The notes beneath the pieces were generated by a model. That model saw only the letters and a list, made by a program, of their open reading frames with translations, had not been told where the DNA came from and ran no database searches. Below are positions 1 to 6,517 of a stretch of DNA of 20,975 nt, piece by piece. The stretch is from PALSA-243 sp049522755 (GTDB lineage Bacteria; Acidobacteriota; Terriglobia; Bryobacterales; Bryobacteraceae), in contig JBEKNN010000163.1 in the NCBI GenBank assembly GCA_049522755.1, forward strand, positions 1-20,975, read 5' to 3'. A program made the translations under genes and the position numbers. The first letter of the stretch is position 1, and every line of letters starts with the position of its first letter.

Positions 1-205
1 AGTAAACTCCGGGCGCCACGCCCGGACGACCCGTCTTCGCATAAAACGATTCGCATGCCGACTCGGCGAATGCGTCAAATCCCCGCTTACTCAATATTCT
101 GTTCAGACGCGCATAGAAAGGGTGGCCGGCGGGAGTCGCTAAACGAGCCGCCTCGATCCAGATCGGCTCCTGCTTCTCATCCGGCCCGCGCTTGCCCAAT
201 GACAT
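1..205 (-). CDS. IS1182-family (DUF772) transposase, N-terminal part, cut by window edge
   Basis: The frame opens with ATG at 205 and stays open to position 1, giving 68 residues. The start reads MSLGKRGPDEKQEPIWIEAA. It is followed by GHPFYARLN, the helix RILSKRGFDAFAE, a Cys-x3-FYA motif and GRPGVAPGVY. The series HPFYxRLN, GFDxFxE, C-x-x-FYA and GRPGxxPGxYF is the N-terminal DUF772 signature of IS1182-type transposases. The catalytic DDE domain would lie beyond the left edge, so activity cannot be judged. A GC-rich hairpin at 8-26 (8-bp stem, 3-nt loop) lies inside the gene and is not read as a terminator. The element's orientation and position suggest that it disrupted the adjacent response-regulator gene. 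Confidence 0.75.
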   Translation of the reverse strand, partial: MSLGKRGPDEKQEPIWIEAARLATPAGHPFYARLNRILSKRGFDAFAESACESFYAKTGRPGVAPGVY

Positions 206-340
206 GCTTTTATCGTAAAGCGATTTGGTCTCTCACGCCAGGCTAAAGTCGAGTTGCGCCACGGGCTGCTAGATCATCCCATGGCGGAGGCAGCATGAAT
301 CTGGATTGAACCTTTTCGCGGCGTTGGGCAAAAACCCCCA
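1..340 (-). mobile_element. IS1182-like insertion sequence, right-hand (5') end, running off the window
   Basis: The block holds the first 68 codons of an IS1182/DUF772-type transposase on the minus strand, preceded by about 135 nt of non-coding leader. The outer limit is inferred: homology to a response regulator arriving from the right stops abruptly at about 340, and the following minus-strand sequence begins GGGGGTTTTTGCCC. That start is plausible for an IS end, but its partner inverted repeat lies outside the window, so the terminus and any target duplication cannot be confirmed. Confidence 0.6.
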
Positions 341-607
341 CCACGCGATCGCCCTCCTGCGAGCGAGCCGAAAGCATCAGGATGGGTGCGTTGAATCCCT
401 CGCCGCGCACCCGCTTGCACAGATCGTATCCGCTCAGCTTGGGCAGCATCAGGTCGAGGATCACGAGGTCCGGTTTCTGCTCGCACACCGCCCTTATCCG
501 GCCTCCCCATCAACGGCTGTCAGGACCTGGTGCGACTCGAACTGCAGATTGTCCCGCAGGCCGCAGAGGATGGCGGGATCATCTTCGACGATCAGAATTC
601 GGCTCAT
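339..607 (-). pseudogene. Response-regulator receiver domain, frameshifted and truncated
   Basis: Reading from ATG at 607, the protein begins MSRILIVEDDPAILCGLRDN and reaches DGEAG, where a TAA occurs at about 500. Restoring one base there joins it to a second frame reading CEQKPDLVILDLMLPKLSGY and then GFNAPILMLSARSQ and DRVVG. Together these match receiver positions 1-91 of the intact regulator at 1633-2325, including the acidic pair and the phospho-acceptor Asp in LDLMLP. Homology then ends where the insertion sequence begins, so the lysine-containing end of the receiver and the whole DNA-binding domain are gone. It is a dead paralogue of the nearby regulator, hit by both an IS and an indel. 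Confidence 0.8.
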
Positions 608-650
608 AAAATCACCTCAAACCCTACCCCCCAAAAGCACCTCCTGTGGG

Positions 651-738
651 GCAGGCTTCTGCAGCCTGCGGCGGGTTGGCAACCTGGTTGGCAACCCGCC
701 CTGTTTTCGGTGCACGAACAAGCCGATTGCCAATCGGC
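651..738. repeat. REP-like cluster of three hairpins
   Basis: Three short inverted repeats sit side by side in a non-coding gap. At 651-669 the arms GCAGGCT/AGCCTGC enclose 5 nt. At 671-699 the arms GCGGGTTG/CAACCCGC enclose a doubled GGTTGGCAACC motif. At 722-738 the arms GCCGATTG/CAATCGGC flank one base. The flanks (CTGTGGGGCAGG at 644-655 and the CCTGCCCTACAG that ends near 763) are themselves near-complementary, which suggests one larger stem-loop of about 120 bp. The arrangement resembles dispersed extragenic palindromic elements. Copy number in the genome is not visible here. Confidence 0.6.
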
Positions 739-765
739 CGCAGATTGCCAACCTGCCCTACAGAG

Positions 766-1531
766 TTAGCGCTTTGGCTCGAAGTTTTCCAGCAGCCACA
801 GCTCGGCAGGCCCCTCGGCGACGCCGATGATTTTTTGCCCGTCCGGACTGATATAAATCCACTCGAATCCGCGGCACCGGGAAAGTCTCCGAGCCGCTCC
901 GGCTGTCCGCCAGAAGTCGCTACGCGGAATAGACCCTGTTTTACCCCTTCGTCAATTGGACGTGAACGATCGAAAAATCCCGCGAGGGTGTAACGTCCTC
1001 CGAAATGCTGCCTTTGGGCTTCAGGATGACACGCTTGTCCTTACCCGCCAGATCGCTGATCACCAACGCACCCGTGGCGTCGTCCTTATAGATGGCGCGT
1101 TGGCCACCCGTTTGAGAGGCCGGAAAGTCTGAGAAGTTCGGATAAGGCAACTCGATCTTGCGTTGCGTCATGGTGGCGGGTGCCGGTGGCGTGGGATGCT
1201 CGCCTCGCTTCAGCACAGCCAGCCGGGCGCTCGCCGTCGCCGCCAACTCACGCTGATCGCCAAAGTCGTGCGCGACCTGTTCATAAAGCTTGACGGCCTT
1301 ATCCTGGCCCAGCTTCTCGTAACAGCGAGCTTCCTGAACTAACGCCTTCGCCGCAAGCGGACGGTCCGACGCGAACTCCTTGGCGACTCGCTGATACAGC
1401 TTGATCGCCTCCTCCAAATTTCCTGCCGCTTGCTCCTGGGTGACGGCTTTTTGAAATAGCTCGGCTCCAGCGTCGGCGGCGAGAGCGGTTATCCCGAACA
1501 GCAGGGCCGCGATGATGATTCTGAACTTCAT
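766..1531 (-). pseudogene. Secreted TPR + PD40-propeller protein, decayed
   Basis: The gene starts with ATG at 1531 behind a good ribosome site (AAGGAGA, about 7 nt upstream). Residues 1-19 form a Sec signal peptide (MKFRIIIAALLFGITALAAD). TPR-like helices follow (EEAIKLYQRVAKEF, KAVKLYEQVAHDFGDQRE), then the first strands of a TolB/PD40 beta-propeller. This frame stops at 941. The homology carries on in another frame (GLFRVATSGGQPERLGDFP) and then in a third, which contains IYISPDGQKIIGV and ends in ELWLLENFEPKR at 766-768, a typical C-terminus for this protein type. Most of the propeller is missing and there are at least two frame changes, so this is a deleted and frameshifted remnant. The 101 nt up to the regulator's stop hold nothing recognisable. 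Confidence 0.75.
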
Positions 1532-1632
1532 GTGAAATCTCCTTCGATTTCCAGCGTGCGCTTTTTGGAGGCGGAAGTCGTCATGGGAATCACTGCCCGG
1601 TGCACAATAAATGCAAAATTTATGTCATGAAA

Positions 1633-2325
1633 TTATGGAATGAATTTGTATCCCACTCCGTGCACCGTCTTAATATGCCCCGGCTGCGAAGGGTCCCGTT
1701 CCAACTTGGCGCGGAGTCCAGCAACGTGGTTATCCACTGTGCGGCTGGAAGGATAGGACTCGCAGCCCCAGACCTCGTTCAACAGATCGTCACGCGTCAC
1801 CACCTCACCCGCGCGCGAGGCCAGAAAACGCAACACGGCGAATTCCTTGCGCGTCATTTCGACCGGCTCGCCATTCAGGCGCGCTTCGTAACTGCGGAAA
1901 TCAATCTCCACCTCGCCGAAGCGCAGGTCATCCGGCAGATCCGGCGTGCCCTCCGGAACCGGTTGGCTGCGCCGCAGCTGCGCACGCACGCGAGCCATCA
2001 GTTCGCGTACTGAAAATGGTTTGGTGACGTAATCGTCCGCGCCCAGATCGAGGCCCAGGACACGATCCGGCTCCTCGCTGCGCGCAGTCAGCATCAGGAT
2101 GGGCGTTTGGATTCCTTCACCGCGCAGCTTGCGGCAGAGTTCGAAGCCGCTCATACGGGGAAGCATCAGATCGAGTACGATCAGGTCCGGTTTCCGCTCC
2201 TTTTGCAGATAGTAGCCGGTTTCGCCGTCGGACGCCGTGATTACGTCATAGCCTTCGAAGCGCAGATTGTCGGCCAGCCCGCGCAGAATGGCGGGGTCGT
2301 CCTCGATCGCCAGAACCGTCGTCAT
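1633..2325 (-). CDS. OmpR/PhoB-family response regulator
   Basis: This is an intact 230-residue DNA-binding regulator. The receiver domain (about 1-115) has acidic E8, D9 and D10, phospho-acceptor D52 in VLDLMLPRMSG, T80 and K102 in the sequence YVTKPF. The winged-helix effector domain (about 130-230) contains MTRKEFAVLRFLA, the recognition-helix region SRTVDNHVAGLRAKL and the closing HGVGYKFIP. The start at 2325 is preferred over a start 10 codons upstream because the receiver fold begins at MTTVLAIEDD and because its ATG overlaps the kinase stop in an ATGA. The kinase and regulator are therefore translationally coupled, kinase first, and should form one two-component system. Its stimulus is unknown because the sensor domain of the partner is missing. 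Confidence 0.93.
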   Translation of the reverse strand: MTTVLAIEDDPAILRGLADNLRFEGYDVITASDGETGYYLQKERKPDLIVLDLMLPRMSGFELCRKLRGEGIQTPILMLTARSEEPDRVLGLDLGADDYVTKPFSVRELMARVRAQLRRSQPVPEGTPDLPDDLRFGEVEIDFRSYEARLNGEPVEMTRKEFAVLRFLASRAGEVVTRDDLLNEVWGCESYPSSRTVDNHVAGLRAKLERDPSQPGHIKTVHGVGYKFIP

Positions 2326-3257
2326 GCGTGCCCCTCTATGGGAAGAACGATACAAAACGTGCTGCCGGCGCCCGGCGCGCTTTCCACTTCCACACGTCCG
2401 CCGTGGGCCTTGGCAATATGCTCTACCAGCGTCAGTCCCAGCCCCGTTCCCGCAATCAATTGGCTCTCATGCGAGCGGGCGCGATAGAATTTCTCGAAGA
2501 CGCGTTTCTGCTCATCCGGTGTCATGCCCAGCCCATGGTCCACGACCTGGATGATCGCGTCTCCATTGCGCGCGCCAAGGCGCAGATCGATCTCACGGGC
2601 GTCGCCAGAATACCTCATGGCGTTGGTGAGAAGGTTCAGAATGGCCTGCTCAATGGCGTCGGGGTCGGCTTGCAACTCGGGCATTTTCTCCTGCACGGAA
2701 AGGTGCAACTGGAACCCCTGCTGTGCCAGCGGGAATTGCATGGCGCGCGCGGCTGAACTCGCAACGTCATCGAGACGAGTGGACCGGAGACGGTAGATCT
2801 TCTTGCCCTTTTCGATCTTCGAGAAGTCGAGCACATTATCTACGAGACGGGCGAGGCGCTCACTCTCGCCGACGATGGTCTCCAAGTACTCGCAGCGGGT
2901 GCGCTCGTCGCGGGAGCGACCCATGGCGAGGGTCTCGGCGAACATGCGGATCGCGGTGAGCGGGGTTTTTAGCTCGTGCGAGACGCTGGCCGCGAATTGC
3001 GACCGCACCTCGTTCATGCGAACGTCGCGGTTGACATCGCGCAACAACAGATAGCCGCCGAGCGCGGCGACGCCCAAAACCAGCGCGAGCCCCTCGATCC
3101 AGATGCCGATCGGCAAGCCGGAGTGAGCTGTCTCCAAGAAGCGATTGTCGGTCCACACCACATGCAGCCCCGGAAAGTCGTCGCCCAATGCGTCACCGTC
3201 GTGCGTTCGAAGCTTCACACCAGGAGGAGCGATCTTCGTCGAGGACACGGCCAGCAC
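2322..3257 (-). CDS. Sensor histidine kinase, N-terminally truncated
   Basis: The visible protein begins with the end of an extracytoplasmic sensor domain, followed by one membrane segment (IGIWIEGLALVLGVAALGGY, about residues 50-72). It then has the dimerisation/phospho-acceptor box SVSHELKTPLTAIRMFAE (H94), an N box AILNLLTNAMRYS, a G1 box VDHGLGM and a G2 box GTGLGLTLVEHIAKAHGG. The catalytic half is complete. The first membrane segment and most of the sensor are absent. A GTG at 3257 can serve as a start, but the frame is open only to a TAG at 3288-3290 and the extra residues (QFAAFPLVLAVSS) still look like sensor protein. The break therefore lies at about 3260-3290, where a different truncated gene begins on the other strand. 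Its ATGA overlap with the regulator is intact. Confidence 0.85.
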   Translation of the reverse strand: MLAVSSTKIAPPGVKLRTHDGDALGDDFPGLHVVWTDNRFLETAHSGLPIGIWIEGLALVLGVAALGGYLLLRDVNRDVRMNEVRSQFAASVSHELKTPLTAIRMFAETLAMGRSRDERTRCEYLETIVGESERLARLVDNVLDFSKIEKGKKIYRLRSTRLDDVASSAARAMQFPLAQQGFQLHLSVQEKMPELQADPDAIEQAILNLLTNAMRYSGDAREIDLRLGARNGDAIIQVVDHGLGMTPDEQKRVFEKFYRARSHESQLIAGTGLGLTLVEHIAKAHGGRVEVESAPGAGSTFCIVLPIEGHA

Positions 3258-3269
3258 CAGTGGGAAGGC

Positions 3270-4409
3270 TGCAAACTGGCGGCGGCTCTAGCGCACGAGC
3301 GGTCGCATCTTGAGTGGCGCGATCCGCTGGCGCAGATGGTTTCGGCGATTCATCGCGCGCTGCTTTGGCACAATCCGTTGAGCTGGTTCTTGCACGGCCG
3401 GATTGTGCGGGCGGCGGAAGAGGCGAGCGACGACGCCGCAGTGGAGGAAACGCGGGATCGGGCATCCTATGCGGAGATGCTGATCGAGCTCATGCGACGC
3501 GGAGCGCGGGGAGCAGGGTGGGAGGGCTTGGCGATGGCGCGGTACGGGCGGCCCGAGGCTCGGATCTACAGGATCTTGGATGATCGCGCGGCGACGCATG
3601 GGATCACGCGGAGGCACGTGGCAGCGATGTTAGCGCTGGGCGTTCCTATGGCAATACTGGCGGGGGCGACGCGTGTGGCTCCAGCGACGGGCGCGGGGGC
3701 TGCGCGGTTCGCCCTGCGGTTCGAATCGGCGTCGATCCAGCGGCACGCGCTGGGTGGACGGGGCGGTCCCGTGCGACCGCTGCCTGGGGGAGTGGGGTAC
3801 CTGGCGCAAGACGCGAGCCTCAAGCTAATCATAAGTTTGATGTATAAAGTGCCAGCCCGGCAGATTACCGGGGGGCCGTCGTGGCTGGATGCGGAAACGT
3901 GGGATGTCGAGGCGAAGGCGGGCGGAGCCCGTAGCCTCGAGGATTTGCATATGATGTTTCGCAATTTGTTGGCGGACCGGTTTGGTCTGAGATTGCATCG
4001 GGAGATCAAGCGGGGGCCTGTATACGCCCTGGTGGTGGATGCCGGGCGAGTCAAGATGAGAGTCAATCGGAGTCCGGAATTGTTTCAGTATCCGATCACG
4101 TGGGGGAAGGGAGCAGTGGTGAATGGGTCGGGAGTGTCGATGGAGTATTTTGCGTGGTGGTTATGCGGGGCGGCAGCGCTGGGAGCACGACCGGCGATCG
4201 ATAGGACTGGGCTGCGGGATGGCTACGATTTCACGTTGGCGTTCGCGCCGGAGTTGCCGGCCGGCTTTCCAAGAGAGAGGATGCCGCGGGCGGTGTTGGA
4301 GCGGCCGTCGTTATTCGAGGCAATGCAGCAACAGCTTGGGCTTAGGCTGCAGGCGGAAGAAGGGCCCGTCGAGTATTTAGTGATTGACAAGGTGACGAGG
4401 GCGGAGTAG
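3270..4409 (+). pseudogene. M56 (BlaR1-like) peptidase fused to TIGR03435 domain, 5'-truncated
   Basis: Homology starts at about 3270 with the zinc-peptidase motif LAAALAHERSHLEWRDPL, a variant HExxH. It continues through HNPLSWFLHGRIVRAAEEAS, where the expected Glu ligand is present but the usual E-x-x-C-D reads EEASDD, and an inter-domain membrane-like stretch (AAMLALGVPMAILAGAT). The C-terminal half is a TIGR03435 domain: FESASIQRH, the strand with LIISLMYKVPARQITGGPSW, FRNLLADRFGLRLHREIK and DRTGLRDGYDFTLAF. M56-TIGR03435 fusions are a known acidobacterial architecture, but the three or four N-terminal membrane helices that should precede HERSH are missing. The frame stays open upstream, but that part is antisense to the kinase and not homologous. 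No credible start is left, so expression is doubtful. Confidence 0.75.
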
Positions 4410-4956
4410 AGCTTGACGCAGCATCACAAATATTTGCGGACGACTGACAAACGTGTCCTCACGGGTACTCGTGACGTTCGTCATTCGGTCGGACCGCAGC
4501 GCAGAACCCACAGCAGGAGATCCAACGCTGGTGACCCGTACCCTTACAGATGTGCATGTGACGGCGCAGCGCTTACCTTGGCCATGTCCGGATCGTCGGC
4601 AATCCGTACATTGCTCAGAACGGCTTTAAACCGGCCAATTCTGACACACGCGGCTTTGTTCGACCAAGTACTTTCCTGTCGGCTGCGCAAAGGGCTTTTT
4701 CTTTTCGTCCGAGTGTTTCTTACATCGGAGCAACGTTAAAAAGCCTTGTCTGGCCGGAGCTTCAGACATCATTGATCAGTTGGTATCGACACCGCTTGCG
4801 AACCGCACTGTCATTGTGCAAAATGGTCGTGCGTGGGGGTCGAGGTGGCTCGCCACGCCACCCCACCTAAATTGGCAGAGATTAGCCGGATAAACGGCGA
4901 TCAGCAGAAAGCGGAATGGGTCGAAAACTCTTTGGCGTTTCAAAGCCCATTATCGT
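4410..4956. other. Gene-poor gap, nothing recognised
   Basis: About 550 nt follow the TIGR03435 stop. The open frames on both strands (for example 4413-4739) are low-quality translations rich in Arg, Ser and Thr, with no family motif, no ribosome site and no continuity with neighbours. No RNA gene, terminator or IS end is visible. The stretch may be an eroded gene, but no homology could be assigned by eye. Confidence 0.4.
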
Positions 4957-5327
4957 ATGGTGGAACATCGCAGACTCATGCAGATCCAGTTTCCGGACCA
5001 TACGGCACTGTACCGGGGACGCAGACGGCTGCTTTGTCCTCACCTACTGGGCTGGAACAGGCATCGACGGCTCCAGGTCCTGTGCTACCAGTACGGAGGC
5101 GACAGCCAAAGCGGTCTCCAGCCCGCGGGGGAATCGGATAACTGGCGCTGCCTGGCAGTAGAGATCTCAGCCAGGTGGAGTTGCTCAACGGCCCTTGGCA
5201 AACAGCAGAGAATCACTCACGCCCCCAGACATGCATCGAAGAAGTCGAACTCGATGTGGATGCCTACCCCGAACCCGTTCCGCCTACTCCATCACCCAAC
5301 CCCAAAAAGTGCAAAACTCTAGCCTAG
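4957..5327 (+). pseudogene. Small WYL-like domain protein, frameshifted
   Basis: From ATG 4957 the frame reads MVEHRRLMQIQFPDHTALYR, then RRLLCPHLLGWN, QVLCYQYGGDSQSG and NWRCLAVE. A one-base deletion at about 5161-5163 follows. The next frame continues sensibly as DLSQVELLNGPWQTAENHSR and QTCIEEVELDVDAYPEP, closing with a proline-rich tail and TAG at 5325-5327. The joined product is about 123 residues. The pattern of a short strand ending in Y-x-G-x-x-R, then a P-H-x-L-G-x strand, a Y-Q-x-G-G strand, W-R-C and a final strand resembles WYL-type ligand-binding folds and small free-standing relatives from soil bacteria. No HTH is present. Function is unassigned. The indel could be decay or a sequencing error. 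Confidence 0.55.
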
Positions 5328-5337
5328 AGCACTGAAC

Positions 5338-5354
5338 TTCAAGTTGAACTTGAA
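5338..5354. promoter_or_regulatory. 17-bp perfect palindrome upstream of the Mo-hydroxylase operon
   Basis: TTCAAGTT-G-AACTTGAA is a perfect inverted repeat with 8-nt arms around one base, about 165 nt before the first operon gene. Its size and symmetry suit a dimeric repressor site such as those of TetR or MarR proteins. A second smaller inverted repeat (TGGACC/GGTCCA, 5386-5400) follows. No transcription-factor gene is adjacent, and no convincing -35/-10 pair was located, so the regulatory role is inference. Confidence 0.35.
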
Positions 5355-5520
5355 TGGGAATCGGTTACACGTGTCGGAAAGAACGTGGACCGGAGGTCCA
5401 GATCAAAAGCGGAGATTGAAAATGGGGGTTGGCTGGCGATCCGGCTGGTCGATTCTGGCCTGACACGTGCTGTCAGAGTCTCGGTGCGTTAGCGTCGCTG
5501 AAAATCGCAACGACGGTCTC

Positions 5521-5985
5521 ATGAAGCAGATGAAATTGAAAGTAAACGGCCAATACCACACCGTTAACGTCGACCCGGACACACCGCTCTTGTTCGTTCT
5601 TACCGACGACCTGGGTCTGCGGGGTCCGCGATTTGGCTGCGGTATGGCGCAGTGCGGATCTTGCACGGTCATCGTATGGGGCCAAGTGGTGCGGTCCTGC
5701 GTGATGCCGGTAAAGGCCGTGGGCCAAGAGGAAGTGACCACCCTCGAAGGCATAGGCTCGCCTGAGAAACCGCACCCCCTCCAGCAGGCCTTTATTGAGG
5801 AAGGGGCGGCGCAATGCGGATTTTGTCTAAGCGGCGTAATCCTCACCGCAAAAGCTGTCCTGGATGGAAAACCGGGCGCCTCCGACGAGGAGATCCGTAT
5901 CGCCCTCGGCGGTGTTCTGTGCCGCTGCTTTACGCACACGCGCATGCTGCGGGCCATCCGAAAATACGCTGATGCGAACAGATAA
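5521..5985 (+). CDS. [2Fe-2S] subunit of a xanthine-oxidase-family oxidoreductase (isoquinoline 1-oxidoreductase alpha type)
   Basis: This 154-residue protein carries electrons from the molybdenum site through two [2Fe-2S] clusters. The plant-ferredoxin-like N-terminal domain has C40, C45, C48 and C60 (FGCGMAQCGSC and RSC). The helical C-terminal domain has C99, C102, C134 and C136 (QCGFC and LCRC). All eight ligands are present. After LCRC the usual TGY is replaced by FTH. The start at 5521 fits the family length; an upstream in-frame GTG at 5467 would add an unrelated leader, and no strong ribosome site favours either. The protein has no signal of its own, so it is probably carried out with the Tat-exported large subunit. 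One base separates it from the next gene. No FAD-subunit gene is nearby, as is usual for the IorAB type. Confidence 0.92.
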   Translation: MKQMKLKVNGQYHTVNVDPDTPLLFVLTDDLGLRGPRFGCGMAQCGSCTVIVWGQVVRSCVMPVKAVGQEEVTTLEGIGSPEKPHPLQQAFIEEGAAQCGFCLSGVILTAKAVLDGKPGASDEEIRIALGGVLCRCFTHTRMLRAIRKYADANR

Positions 5986-5986
5986 C

Positions 5987-6517
5987 ATGCAATCCAGGCG
6001 TGACTTTCTCAAAGCCGGCGGCGCATTGGTGGTGAGTTTCAGCGCCGCCTCTTTGACCGAATCGCCGCTCAGCGGCCAGGGACAGTTCGATACCCATCCC
6101 TCCCACATCGATCCCGAGAAGCTGGATTCCTGGCTGGCGGTCGGCGCGAACGGCACTATCACGGCTTACACCGGAAAGTGCGATTTCGGACAAGGCATAT
6201 TTACCGCACAAACCCAACTGGTCGCGGAAGAACTGTGCGTGGCGATCTCTCGCGTAAGGCTGATCCAGTGCGACACCGCCGTCACCCCGGACCAGGGAAC
6301 GACCTCCGGCAGTCAGTCGACTCCAACCAACTTTAATTCCAAAAATCTCGCTCTAGCGGCAGCCACTGCACGCGAAGCGCTCTTGAGCCTGGCGGCGCGG
6401 AAGTTGGGCGACCCGGTCGACAGCCTGACCGCGGCAGACGGAGTGATCACGGGCGCAGCGGGAGTCCGCGTCACCTATGAGGAGCTTGCGGAGGTAAGCA
6501 TTTCAACCTCAGGCTGA
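5987..6517 (+). CDS. Molybdopterin subunit of isoquinoline 1-oxidoreductase-type enzyme, 5' part of a frameshifted gene
   Basis: The product begins MQSRRDFLKAGGALVVSFSA, a twin-arginine signal (SRRDFLK), so the enzyme is folded in the cytoplasm and exported. The mature start (LDSWLAVGANGTITAYTGKC, DFGQGIFTAQTQLVAEEL) is the first domain of IorB-like large subunits. ATG at 5987 follows the small-subunit stop by one base; an ATG at 5972 would overlap it. The true frame runs only to about 6491. Beyond it the ORF reads a spurious tail and stops at 6517, while homology continues in the +1 frame (KHFNLRLSPAAKRRSPDQW). One missing base near 6491-6493 explains the break. Confidence 0.85.
   Translation: MQSRRDFLKAGGALVVSFSAASLTESPLSGQGQFDTHPSHIDPEKLDSWLAVGANGTITAYTGKCDFGQGIFTAQTQLVAEELCVAISRVRLIQCDTAVTPDQGTTSGSQSTPTNFNSKNLALAAATAREALLSLAARKLGDPVDSLTAADGVITGAAGVRVTYEELAEVSISTSG

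Noticed and set aside
8..26. GC-rich hairpin as a terminator
   Set aside because: It lies inside the transposase coding frame and lacks a T-run.
651..763. CRISPR-like array from the clustered short repeats
   Set aside because: The repeats are inverted hairpins of differing sequence without regular spacers, so a REP-like element fits better.
306..830. 174-codon plus-strand frame at the left edge
   Set aside because: Runs antisense through the regulator remnant and across the hairpin repeats, with no protein-like features.
2976..3269. Upstream extension of the M56-TIGR03435 frame
   Set aside because: It is antisense to the kinase membrane and sensor region and has no M56 membrane helices, so it was left out of the gene.
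4413..4739. 108-codon plus-strand frame
   Set aside because: No motif, no ribosome site, unlikely composition and no partner gene.
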